Position numbers and translations under genes: made by a program. From the NCBI GenBank assembly GCA_947494715.1, contig CANLWG010000003.1:1-64000 (forward strand): a stretch of 64,000 nucleotides of DNA, given 5' to 3'. Source of the DNA: an uncultured Flavobacteriaceae bacterium. GTDB taxonomy: Bacteria; Bacteroidota; Bacteroidia; Flavobacteriales; Flavobacteriaceae. The notes under the pieces were generated by a model. The model had not been told where the DNA came from and did not search any database. It was given only the letters and a program-made list of their open reading frames with translations. Below are positions 16,694-24,348 of this stretch, piece by piece. How positions within the stretch are numbered: the stretch's first letter is position 1; every line of letters begins with the position of its first letter.

Positions 16694-18057
16694 CAGTTGC
16701 CCAATTTTTTCAGTTTATTGTAAAGGGTCTGCCGGGAAATTCCCAATTGCTCCGCAGCGGCACTATAATTCCCATTATTTTGTTTTAGGGCATTGTTGAT
16801 CATAAGGAGCTCCATTTCCTCAAGGGTGTTGGGCCCGGTCTCCATAGAAATGGCCGTAGAAGCGGTCAATAAAAAATCCTCTGGTTTTAATACGGTGCTC
16901 TCCGAAAGAATAACCGCGCGTTCCAAGGTGTGTTGCAACTCACGCACATTGCCCGGCCAATTATATGTTATTAATTTCTCTTGAGCGGCCTGGTTGATAC
17001 GTAGACCTTGTTTCCCATATTTGGACATGAATCTATTGAGGTAAAAATCGGCCAATACCAAGATATCGCCGTCTCGTTCCCGTAAAGGCGGAACATTGAT
17101 TTGAATAGTATTGATGCGATAGAGCAGATCCTCCCTAAAGAGGCCATCGGCGACCATTTTCTCCAAATCGCTATTGGTGGCACATATAAGCCGGATGTCT
17201 ACCGGAATGGATTTGTTGGATCCCACACGTACTATGGTCTTATGCTGAATGGCTGATAGCAACTTGGCCTGTGTCTGCAGGGACAAGTTTCCAATTTCAT
17301 CCAGAAAAAGGGTACCCCCGTTGGCGGCCTCGAACTTTCCGGCACGATCTTCCTTCGCATCTGTAAATGCCCCTTTTAGATGCCCAAAAAGCTCACTTTC
17401 AAAGAGTGATTCGGATATGGAGCCCATATCGACGGTGATAAATACTTCTTGGCTACGATGGGATGTACGATGGAGTTCGCGGGCAATCAATTCCTTACCA
17501 GTCCCATTTTCGCCGGTAATCAAAACGTTTACATCCGTTTTGGAAACTTTACGTGTTAAGTTGAGAACGGAATGCAATGCCTTTGAATTTCCAATGATGT
17601 AATGTTTCTTTTGGTTAATGACCTGCTTTAGGTTGTTCTGTTTCTGCTTCAGTTCCTTAACCTGCTTTTGTGACTTCCTTAGCGCATAGGCCGATTTTAC
17701 CGTGGTCAACAGTCTTTCATTGTTCCAGGGTTTTAAAATAAAATCGGAAGCTCCTTCCTTTATAGCCTTTACGGCCAAATCTACCGCCCCATAAGCGGTC
17801 ATCATGATTACGGAAATATGGGGCGCTTTCTTTTTGATTTCTTTTAGCCAAAATAACCCTTCATTACCCGTATTTACGCCAGCGGAGAAATTCATATCCA
17901 ATAGAACAATGTCCAAATCCTTAAATCCGGGAAAGGAAGAAATCTGATTGGGATTGGAAATGGTGGCTACATTCTTGTACTCAAATTGAAGCAATATCTC
18001 CAAGGCGCTCAACACACTTTTATTGTCATCGATTACTAAAATATTCGCGTCCAGCAT
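16693..18057 (-). CDS. NtrC-type sigma-54 dependent response regulator
   Basis: A 454-residue activator: receiver (1-120) with Asp54 (LLDMNFSAG), Thr87 and Lys109; a coiled linker (about 125-150); an AAA+ domain (about 154-385) with Walker A GENGTGKE at 182-189, the sigma-54 contact loop GAFTDA at 229-234 (usual form GAFTGA) and Walker B GTLFLDEIG; and a Fis-type helix-turn-helix at the end (AAAEQLGISRQTLYNKL). When phosphorylated, such proteins hydrolyse ATP to open promoters held by sigma-54 polymerase. The gene is divergent from the export operon, whose upstream region holds a sigma-54 promoter and two dyads that fit a Fis-type site. Confidence 0.95.
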   Translation of the reverse strand: MLDANILVIDDNKSVLSALEILLQFEYKNVATISNPNQISSFPGFKDLDIVLLDMNFSAGVNTGNEGLFWLKEIKKKAPHISVIMMTAYGAVDLAVKAIKEGASDFILKPWNNERLLTTVKSAYALRKSQKQVKELKQKQNNLKQVINQKKHYIIGNSKALHSVLNLTRKVSKTDVNVLITGENGTGKELIARELHRTSHRSQEVFITVDMGSISESLFESELFGHLKGAFTDAKEDRAGKFEAANGGTLFLDEIGNLSLQTQAKLLSAIQHKTIVRVGSNKSIPVDIRLICATNSDLEKMVADGLFREDLLYRINTIQINVPPLRERDGDILVLADFYLNRFMSKYGKQGLRINQAAQEKLITYNWPGNVRELQHTLERAVILSESTVLKPEDFLLTASTAISMETGPNTLEEMELLMINNALKQNNGNYSAAAEQLGISRQTLYNKLKKLGN

Positions 18058-18229
18058 GGAAAAAAATTAGAACCCACCTTTCAAGTGAGACATGGATTAC
18101 GTTATTAACCAACGTCCTTGTAAAAATGGTGAAGCAATCCGATAAAACCGTTTGCAAAGTAGAATGGATTATCTCGTGCCTCGCAAAGACCTAATAAAAC
18201 TACAATTTGAAATCCAGTATTTTAAAACA

Positions 18230-18248
18230 GTGTCAATTTTTTGGACAC
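18230..18248. promoter_or_regulatory. Activator-binding dyad 1 (upstream activating sequence)
   Basis: GTGTC (18230-18234) and GACAC (18244-18248) are inverted copies separated by 9 bp, giving TGT-N11-ACA with an A/T centre. The centre is about 120 bp upstream of the predicted start of transcription, the usual distance for a sigma-54 enhancer. Confidence 0.6.
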
Positions 18249-18251
18249 TAT

Positions 18252-18270
18252 CTGTATAACTTTTTTACAG
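18252..18270. promoter_or_regulatory. Activator-binding dyad 2 (upstream activating sequence)
   Basis: CTGTA (18252-18256) and TACAG (18266-18270), again with a 9-bp T-rich centre and TGT-N11-ACA form. It is 22 bp, about two helical turns, from dyad 1, so two activator dimers could bind on the same face. Confidence 0.58.
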
Positions 18271-18332
18271 TTGAAAAGCATGCTAACGCAAAAATAAATT
18301 ATAAAACACTGGTTTTCAATGCTATAAATATT

Positions 18333-18347
18333 TGGCACAACAATAGC
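18333..18347 (+). promoter_or_regulatory. Sigma-54 (-24/-12) promoter of the export operon
   Basis: TGGCAC-N5-TAGC matches the consensus TGGCAC-N5-TTGC at nine of ten fixed positions, and GG (18334-18335) is exactly 12 bp from GC (18346-18347). Transcription would start near 18359, 15 bp before the tolC-like ATG. The divergent gene encodes a sigma-54 activator, which makes the assignment strong. Confidence 0.78.
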
Positions 18348-18373
18348 GTAGAATTTGGCACAAGGAATACAAT

Positions 18374-19720
18374 ATGAATTTGAAAGTAAAAATCATCATG
18401 TTCCTCATAGGCTTTATTTCCGTACATCTATCGGCCCAGCAGAAGTGGTCGTTGGATGAATGCGTATCCTATGCCATGGAACACAATTTACCGTTAAATG
18501 ATTTTGAGTATACGGTCCAATCCAATAAGGAAACCTATCGGCAGTCAATTAGGGATCTGTTGCCCACTATCAATGCTTCCTCTGGTTATACCATAAATTT
18601 TGGACGGAGCACGGATCCTTTTACCAATGATGTGGTGACCACGGAATTTTTCTCCAATAGTTATAATTTGAACACCGGTATAGATTTGTTTCAAGGGTTT
18701 CAAAAATTGAATTCCATCAAAGCCTCTAAATTTTTATATAGGGCTACTCAGGAAGAGGCTTTGCAGCAGAAGTATCTATTGGCCTTTAGGGTCATGCAAG
18801 CTTTTTATGACATCCAGTTTTTTGAGGGATTGGTGACTATCTCCAAGGAACAATTGGAAATTTCCCAGACTAATTACGATTTGGTGAAAAGACAGATTGA
18901 ATTGGGGCTTATGGCGGGTGCGGATCTTTATGAAGCAGAATCCCTTTTATTGGCGGATAAATTGAACCTCACCCAAAGTGAAAATCAGTTGGTCGCGGCC
19001 AAGTTACAGTTGATTCAGGAAATGAACCTTGAAAACACTGACGACATTGCAATACAGACCATAATGGGCAAAAGAGAAGATATAAATGATTCCGGCCAAA
19101 TTCAGTCCGATTCCATTTATGCCGAGTCCCAAAGCTTTTTACCACTGATCAAGGCGCAGGAACTTCGTGCAAAGGCAGCCAAAAAACAGGTGGCTATTGC
19201 AAGAGGAGGGTTATATCCTTCGTTGACCCTATTTTGGGGTATAGGCACCGGATATTTTGAGACTACACGGGACTCTTTGGAAAATACCATTCCCTTTCGT
19301 GATCAATTCCGTGACAATACCTTTCAATCTGTTGGGGTAAGCCTTAGCATTCCCATAAGCAATGGGTGGTCGGCTCGATCTAGGGTAAAGCAAAGCAAAA
19401 TAGAACGTCTTAGGGCAGAGAACAATTTGGATGTACAAAAGCAGGTACTTTACCAGACCATTCAACAATTGGTACAGGAGTACAATTCATTACAAGTAGA
19501 GTATGAACAGAGTAAGCAAAATGTAGAGGCACAGAATCTGGCCTTTACCATTGCCCAAAAAAGATATGAAAAAGGATTGATCAACGCGCTGGAACTGTTT
19601 ACGGCAAAAAACTTGTTTGCCAGCGCCCAAAACACAAACTTGCAGGTTAGGCTCCGTTTGGAGGTCAATAAAAGCACATTGGATTTTTATAGAGGCCTAC
19701 CCGTTTTTGACATTAATTAA
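18374..19720 (+). CDS. TolC-family outer membrane channel
   Basis: A 448-residue outer membrane efflux protein. A signal peptide (about 1-22, ending LSAQQ) is followed by the usual opening WSLDECVSYAMEHN. Two repeats of long helices carry the family's coiled segments (about 140-220 and 350-430), with beta strands GYTINFGRSTDPF (about 75-90) and VGVSLSIPISNGW for the barrel. The end, ALELFTAKNLFASAQ, is typical. It would form the exit duct of the tripartite system with the adaptor and ATPase/permease genes that follow. AAGGA lies seven bases before the ATG, and the gene begins 27 bp after the sigma-54 promoter. Confidence 0.93.
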   Translation: MNLKVKIIMFLIGFISVHLSAQQKWSLDECVSYAMEHNLPLNDFEYTVQSNKETYRQSIRDLLPTINASSGYTINFGRSTDPFTNDVVTTEFFSNSYNLNTGIDLFQGFQKLNSIKASKFLYRATQEEALQQKYLLAFRVMQAFYDIQFFEGLVTISKEQLEISQTNYDLVKRQIELGLMAGADLYEAESLLLADKLNLTQSENQLVAAKLQLIQEMNLENTDDIAIQTIMGKREDINDSGQIQSDSIYAESQSFLPLIKAQELRAKAAKKQVAIARGGLYPSLTLFWGIGTGYFETTRDSLENTIPFRDQFRDNTFQSVGVSLSIPISNGWSARSRVKQSKIERLRAENNLDVQKQVLYQTIQQLVQEYNSLQVEYEQSKQNVEAQNLAFTIAQKRYEKGLINALELFTAKNLFASAQNTNLQVRLRLEVNKSTLDFYRGLPVFDIN

Positions 19721-19734
19721 AGGAAATACAATTT

Positions 19735-20985
19735 ATGGATATACAACTTGAAAAGAAAAAAGGACTACGGCCAAAACACTATGGCTACATTGCCCTTGGC
19801 GTATTATTACTTTTTACGGCATATCAGCTATTATTCGCCAGTTCCGTTTCTACCTTTCGGACCGAAAAGGACAAACTTTCCATAGCCGAGGTCACCCAAG
19901 GTAAATTTGATGACTACATCACCATTAATGGCTTTGTGGCCCCTATTACCACTATTTACATGGATGCGTATGTGGGGGGCAGGGTTTCCGAAAAATTGAT
20001 CGAGGAAGGAGCCATGGTCAAAAAAGGGGATATTATCCTAAAATTGGAAAATATGAATATCTATGAGCAGATATTACAGAGCGAGAGTAATTTGGCCATA
20101 AAACAGAACGATTTGCGCTCTACCCGCTTGAATTTCGATGCGCGGCAGGTAGATGGGCGAAGGAACCTGGCCACTGCCCAGAACGACCTACAACGCAACA
20201 AGCGAAATTACGAACAGAACAAGGCCTTATATGAAGAGGAACTCATTTCACAGGAGGTCTATCTGGTTTCCAAGGAGAACTACGAATTATCCCAAAAGCA
20301 GTACGATATTGTAAAGGTCCAAACCGAACAGGATGATGCCTTAAGAAAAACATCCTTGGCGGGATTGGACACCGATCTACAGCGGATGAAGAAGACCCTT
20401 ACCATGGTCTATGAACGCTTGGACCATTTAAATGTTCGGGCACCGGCAGATGGGCAATTGGGTTTTTTGGATGCTGAAATAGGACAAAGTATAGCAGAAG
20501 GGGAGCGCATCGGCCAACTTAACGTATTGACGGACTATAAAATCGAGGCATCCATAGATGAACATTACATAGATCGGGTACAACGCGATTTGACCGCTAT
20601 TTTGGAGCGGACCGGCAAGGAATATCCGTTGCGTTTGCGTAAGGTCTATCCTGAAGTGCGGAATGGAAAATTCAAGGTGGATCTGGTCTTTACGGAGGAT
20701 AAACCGGAAACCATACGCACAGGGCAAAGCTATAACATCAAATTGCAGTTAGGTGAATCATCGGATGCCCTATTGCTGCCTAAGGGAAGTTTCTTTCAAA
20801 GTACGGGAGGTCAGTGGATATTTGTTGTTGGGTCCGGTGGTGACGAAGCCATAAAACGCAATATCCGGATCGGGAAACAGAATTCAAGATTCTATGAAGT
20901 ACTTGAGGGATTACAGGATGGTGAAAATGTAATAACGAGCAATTACGACAGCTTTGGGGAAGCGGAGCGGATCGTGTTAAAATAG
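19735..20985 (+). CDS. Periplasmic adaptor (HlyD/MacA-like membrane fusion protein)
   Basis: A 416-residue adaptor anchored by one N-terminal TM (about residues 17-36), with the rest in the periplasm. The barrel-sandwich (lipoyl) half is seen at about 60-105 (VAPITTIYMDAYVGGRVSE, then GAMVKKGDIILKLEN). A long helical hairpin follows (about 105-235), and the second lipoyl half is at about 236-265 (VRAPADGQLGFLDAEIGQ), then beta-barrel and membrane-proximal domains. It links the inner-membrane permease to the TolC channel, and starts 14 bp after the tolC-like stop. It is the only adaptor in the window, so every permease of the array would have to share it, or act without one. Confidence 0.92.
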   Translation: MDIQLEKKKGLRPKHYGYIALGVLLLFTAYQLLFASSVSTFRTEKDKLSIAEVTQGKFDDYITINGFVAPITTIYMDAYVGGRVSEKLIEEGAMVKKGDIILKLENMNIYEQILQSESNLAIKQNDLRSTRLNFDARQVDGRRNLATAQNDLQRNKRNYEQNKALYEEELISQEVYLVSKENYELSQKQYDIVKVQTEQDDALRKTSLAGLDTDLQRMKKTLTMVYERLDHLNVRAPADGQLGFLDAEIGQSIAEGERIGQLNVLTDYKIEASIDEHYIDRVQRDLTAILERTGKEYPLRLRKVYPEVRNGKFKVDLVFTEDKPETIRTGQSYNIKLQLGESSDALLLPKGSFFQSTGGQWIFVVGSGGDEAIKRNIRIGKQNSRFYEVLEGLQDGENVITSNYDSFGEAERIVLK

Positions 20986-20989
20986 CTTT

Positions 20990-21003
20990 GGGCCCTGAGG
21001 CCC
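20990..21003 (+). repeat. GC-rich hairpin between adaptor and ATPase genes
   Basis: GGGCC (20990-20994) and GGCCC (20999-21003) enclose CTGA, in a 137-bp gap. No T-tract follows, so it is not a classical terminator. It could shield or pause the transcript. Confidence 0.4.
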
Positions 21004-21122
21004 GGCTATCTGGGAACTTAACGGCAGAGATGGTTACACCAAAACTGAAAAAAGAAATAAAAACTGTCACCAAAACGAAATATAGAAGTCCTTAATTATA
21101 ATGAGTAAAACCCAATCAGGAA

Positions 21123-21821
21123 ATGATGATACAGATTAAAGAATTAAAGAAAAGTTTTAGAACTGAGGAAGTAGAAACTTTGGCCTTAAACAAGGTAAAC
21201 CTAAAAGTGGAGGAAGGCGAATTCGTTGCCGTAATGGGACCTTCCGGTTGTGGGAAATCTACCTTATTGAACATTATCGGCATGCTGGACAACCCTACCG
21301 AGGGCAGTTACCAGTTCGCTGGTCATGAAGTTGCCGGACTTAGGGAAAGTCAACGGACCCAATTGCGAAAAGGGAATTTGGGCTTTGTATTTCAAAGCTT
21401 TAACCTTATCGATGAGCTTACGGTCTTTGAAAATGTAGAGCTTCCTTTAATTTACCTTAAAATGGGAAAAAGTGAACGCAGGGAAAAGGTAATGAAGGTA
21501 CTGGAACGGATGAAGATCGCGCATCGCGAAAAACATTTTCCACATCAATTATCCGGAGGGCAGCAGCAGCGTGTGGCCATTGCACGAGCTGTGGTGACCA
21601 ACCCTAAATTGATATTGGCGGATGAGCCTACGGGTAATCTCGATTCCAAAAATGGACTGGAGGTTATGAACCTGCTAACGGAGCTCAACCAAGAGGGTAC
21701 TACCATAGTTATGGTAACGCACTCCGATCACGATTCGCATTTTGCCCATCGTATCGTAAATCTTTTTGACGGACAGGTCGTTACGGAAAGCCAGAATAGG
21801 GCTATTGGCGCCACGGTCTAA
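21123..21821 (+). CDS. ABC transporter ATPase, LolD/MacB type
   Basis: A 232-residue stand-alone nucleotide-binding subunit of the MacB/LolD (type VII ABC) group. Walker [10 protein letters not shown] is at 39-47, the Q-loop Gln at 91, the signature [14 protein letters not shown] from 143, Walker B LILADEP at 163-169 with Glu168, and the switch His at 200. Two copies would bind the two coupling helices of one fused permease and drive a periplasmic conformational stroke, as known for MacB and LolCDE. It is encoded 137 bp after the adaptor and is the only ATPase in the window for at least seventeen permeases. An ATG one codon downstream (21126) is an equally possible start. Confidence 0.96.
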   Translation: MMIQIKELKKSFRTEEVETLALNKVNLKVEEGEFVAVMGPSGCGKSTLLNIIGMLDNPTEGSYQFAGHEVAGLRESQRTQLRKGNLGFVFQSFNLIDELTVFENVELPLIYLKMGKSERREKVMKVLERMKIAHREKHFPHQLSGGQQQRVAIARAVVTNPKLILADEPTGNLDSKNGLEVMNLLTELNQEGTTIVMVTHSDHDSHFAHRIVNLFDGQVVTESQNRAIGATV

Positions 21822-21930
21822 CCTTATCGGGGCCTAGGGGTCTTCAGATTAAGGAGTTTATTCATCAAATCATCAGATACTGAAAAAGAACCCCATAGCC
21901 ATGGGATCAGTATTAAAAGACGAATGGGCC

Positions 21931-24315
21931 ATGTTTAAAAACTATCTAAAAATCGCTTGGCGAAGTCTAAGAAAAAGAAAGGGGTTTGCCGCCATAAATA
22001 TCTTGGGACTTTCCCTTGGTTTCGGAACTGCGGTTTTGGTCTTTCTCTTTGTAAATCACCATCTTCAATTTGATACTTTCCATCATAATTCCGACAGGAT
22101 CTATAGGTTCGTTACCGAAGAGCACTATGGAACAGTTTACTATTCTGCTAGCGTACCTCCTGGTTTTGCCAATGCCTTTAAAGCGGATTATGACTATGCC
22201 GAAAAATTGGCGAAAATAGCGGATTGGAACGATATCATTTCCATAGAAGAAACCAATCTCAAAATAAAGGTGGACGAAGGCATTGCGTTTGCAGAACCTG
22301 ATTTTTTCGAGATATTTAATTTTCCGCTTGTTGACAGCTCCAACGATGTTGACATTTCCAACCCGAATACCGCCGTTGTTACAGAGAGTATGGCCCGGAA
22401 ACTATTTGGGTCTCAAGACCCGATCAATAAAACGTTTGTTTTAGGTAATAAGGAGACCATAACAGTAACCGGAATTCTCAAGGATCTTCCAAGGACGTCA
22501 CTTATACAAAGAGACATTTTCATATCGTTTGAAACATTTAAAAAATACCATGATTTTTTAGGAAATGAGTCCTGGGGAGGCATTAGTTCGGGTTTTCAAT
22601 GCTTTGGCCTTTTACGTCCCGATCAGGACATTGCACAGATAGAAGAGGTGCTTTCAGGCTATGCTACCAAATTTCGGCCAGAGGCCAAAAATATCCATCA
22701 TTACAAATTACAATCACTTGCTGATATTCACTTCACTTCAAAATACGGCGGTGGCGTCGATGTTAAGGTATTATGGATTTTTTCCCTAATAGGATTCTTT
22801 ATCCTTATCGTGGCCAGCATCAATTTTATAAATATTTCTACGGCCCAATCCGTTACCCGATCTAAGGAAGTGGGGATCCGGAAGGTTTTAGGGGGCTTTA
22901 AGGGGCAGTTGTTCGGGCAATTTATGACCGAGACCTTTATGATTACCTGTTTTGCACTGGTATTGGGAATCCTATTAAGTATAGCTTCCTTGCCCTATTT
23001 CAATACACTTTTTGACCTACAGCTTTCCAGCTCGGATCTTTTACAATTGCCCTTCCTCGTATTTGGGCTTTTGATTCTCGGGGGAATCACATTACTCGCT
23101 GGAAGCTATCCTGGAATTTTGTTGGCAAGGATTACGCCAATCTTGGCTCTAAAAAGAAAGCTTGGCCAGAAGGATTCGGGAGGTTACCTTACCCGAAAAG
23201 TATTGGTTACCATGCAGTTTGCCATATCGATTTTACTTATTATAGGGGCTATTGTAATGAGCAAACAGATACAATTTGCCCTAAATTCCGATTTGGGATT
23301 TGACAAATCGGCAGTAGTCATGGTTAGGATGCCGGAAAAGCTGGAGTCCATCAAGCTCAAAAGTATCAAGGAACGCATAGCCAGCTTTTCGGGAGTGGAA
23401 AAGATTACGGCCTGTTTTGCATCTCCTGGTGCAGCGGTGAACCGATGGGGAACAAATCTAAGGTACAATAACAATCCAGAGGATGAAGAGTTCTCCATAC
23501 AGGCAAAAATTGCGGACAAGGACTACCTGAACACTTTTGGCTTACAACTTTTGGCCGGTCGCAACTTTTACGAAAGAGACTCGGTAGATGAGGTTTTGGT
23601 CAATGAAACCTTTGCCAAAAGGATAGGTGCAAGCTCATTGGATGAGCTTTTGGGGAAACCCTTGACCTTGGCCGGAGGATACATCAAGGCCAATATTGTA
23701 GGGGTCATCGCTGATTTTCACGATGGGGACTTTCATGAGAATATCAACCCGATATTTATTGCTCCGGAGCCTGGTAACTATAGCGAATTGGCGATAAAGA
23801 TCAATATGGGTGGGGCTAAGGAAAACCTACAACATATTGAAAACGAATGGACAACGCTTTTTCCGAATCACATTTTTGAATACGACTTTCTCGACGACCG
23901 CGTTGCGGAACTATATGAAACGGAGCAGCGCTTTCTTTCGTTGATCAAGATTTTTTCTGGGATGGCCATTTTTATCGGTTCACTGGGCATCTATGGATTG
24001 ATCTTGTTTTTTGTAGTACAGAAAACCAAGGAAATTGGTATCCGCAAGGTATTGGGAAGTAGTGTTTTGGGCATCCTATGGTTAATTACACAGAATTTTT
24101 TAAAGCTCATCCTGATTGCGGGAGTCATTGCCTCTCCCTTGGCCTGGTATTTTATGGGCAATTGGTTGGAGAACTTTACCTACCGCACGGAGATTTCATG
24201 GTGGGTGTACGGGGCGGCCATAGGGAGCCTTCTGTTAATAACTCTTTTTACGGTCAGTTACCAGGCCCTAAAAGCGGCCAGGGCCAATCCGGTAAAAAGT
24301 TTGCGTACGGAATGA
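21931..24315 (+). CDS. Fused FtsX/MacB-type ABC permease (P1)
   Basis: A 794-residue inner-membrane permease built as two FtsX halves. Estimated layout: TM1 21-42, periplasmic MacB-PCD domain 43-278, TM2 279-302, coupling helix 308-332 (SKEVGIRKVLGG), TM3 334-357, TM4 374-398, TM5 421-444, second periplasmic domain 445-665, TM6 671-695, second coupling helix 697-722 (KTKEIGIRKVLGS), TM7 723-742, TM8 756-776, ending NPVKSLRTE. This is a pseudo-dimer, so one polypeptide should pair with an ATPase dimer. The frame is open from 21901, but the ATG at 21931 begins the MFKNYLKIAW start shared by the array. It is a close relative of P3. Confidence 0.93.
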   Translation: MFKNYLKIAWRSLRKRKGFAAINILGLSLGFGTAVLVFLFVNHHLQFDTFHHNSDRIYRFVTEEHYGTVYYSASVPPGFANAFKADYDYAEKLAKIADWNDIISIEETNLKIKVDEGIAFAEPDFFEIFNFPLVDSSNDVDISNPNTAVVTESMARKLFGSQDPINKTFVLGNKETITVTGILKDLPRTSLIQRDIFISFETFKKYHDFLGNESWGGISSGFQCFGLLRPDQDIAQIEEVLSGYATKFRPEAKNIHHYKLQSLADIHFTSKYGGGVDVKVLWIFSLIGFFILIVASINFINISTAQSVTRSKEVGIRKVLGGFKGQLFGQFMTETFMITCFALVLGILLSIASLPYFNTLFDLQLSSSDLLQLPFLVFGLLILGGITLLAGSYPGILLARITPILALKRKLGQKDSGGYLTRKVLVTMQFAISILLIIGAIVMSKQIQFALNSDLGFDKSAVVMVRMPEKLESIKLKSIKERIASFSGVEKITACFASPGAAVNRWGTNLRYNNNPEDEEFSIQAKIADKDYLNTFGLQLLAGRNFYERDSVDEVLVNETFAKRIGASSLDELLGKPLTLAGGYIKANIVGVIADFHDGDFHENINPIFIAPEPGNYSELAIKINMGGAKENLQHIENEWTTLFPNHIFEYDFLDDRVAELYETEQRFLSLIKIFSGMAIFIGSLGIYGLILFFVVQKTKEIGIRKVLGSSVLGILWLITQNFLKLILIAGVIASPLAWYFMGNWLENFTYRTEISWWVYGAAIGSLLLITLFTVSYQALKAARANPVKSLRTE

Positions 24316-24348
24316 AGGAACAAAATATCATCAAAAAACGAATGGATC

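Noticed and set aside
20990-21003. Hairpin after the adaptor as a terminator
   Set aside because: No T-tract follows, and the ATPase gene that logically belongs to the same operon lies downstream.
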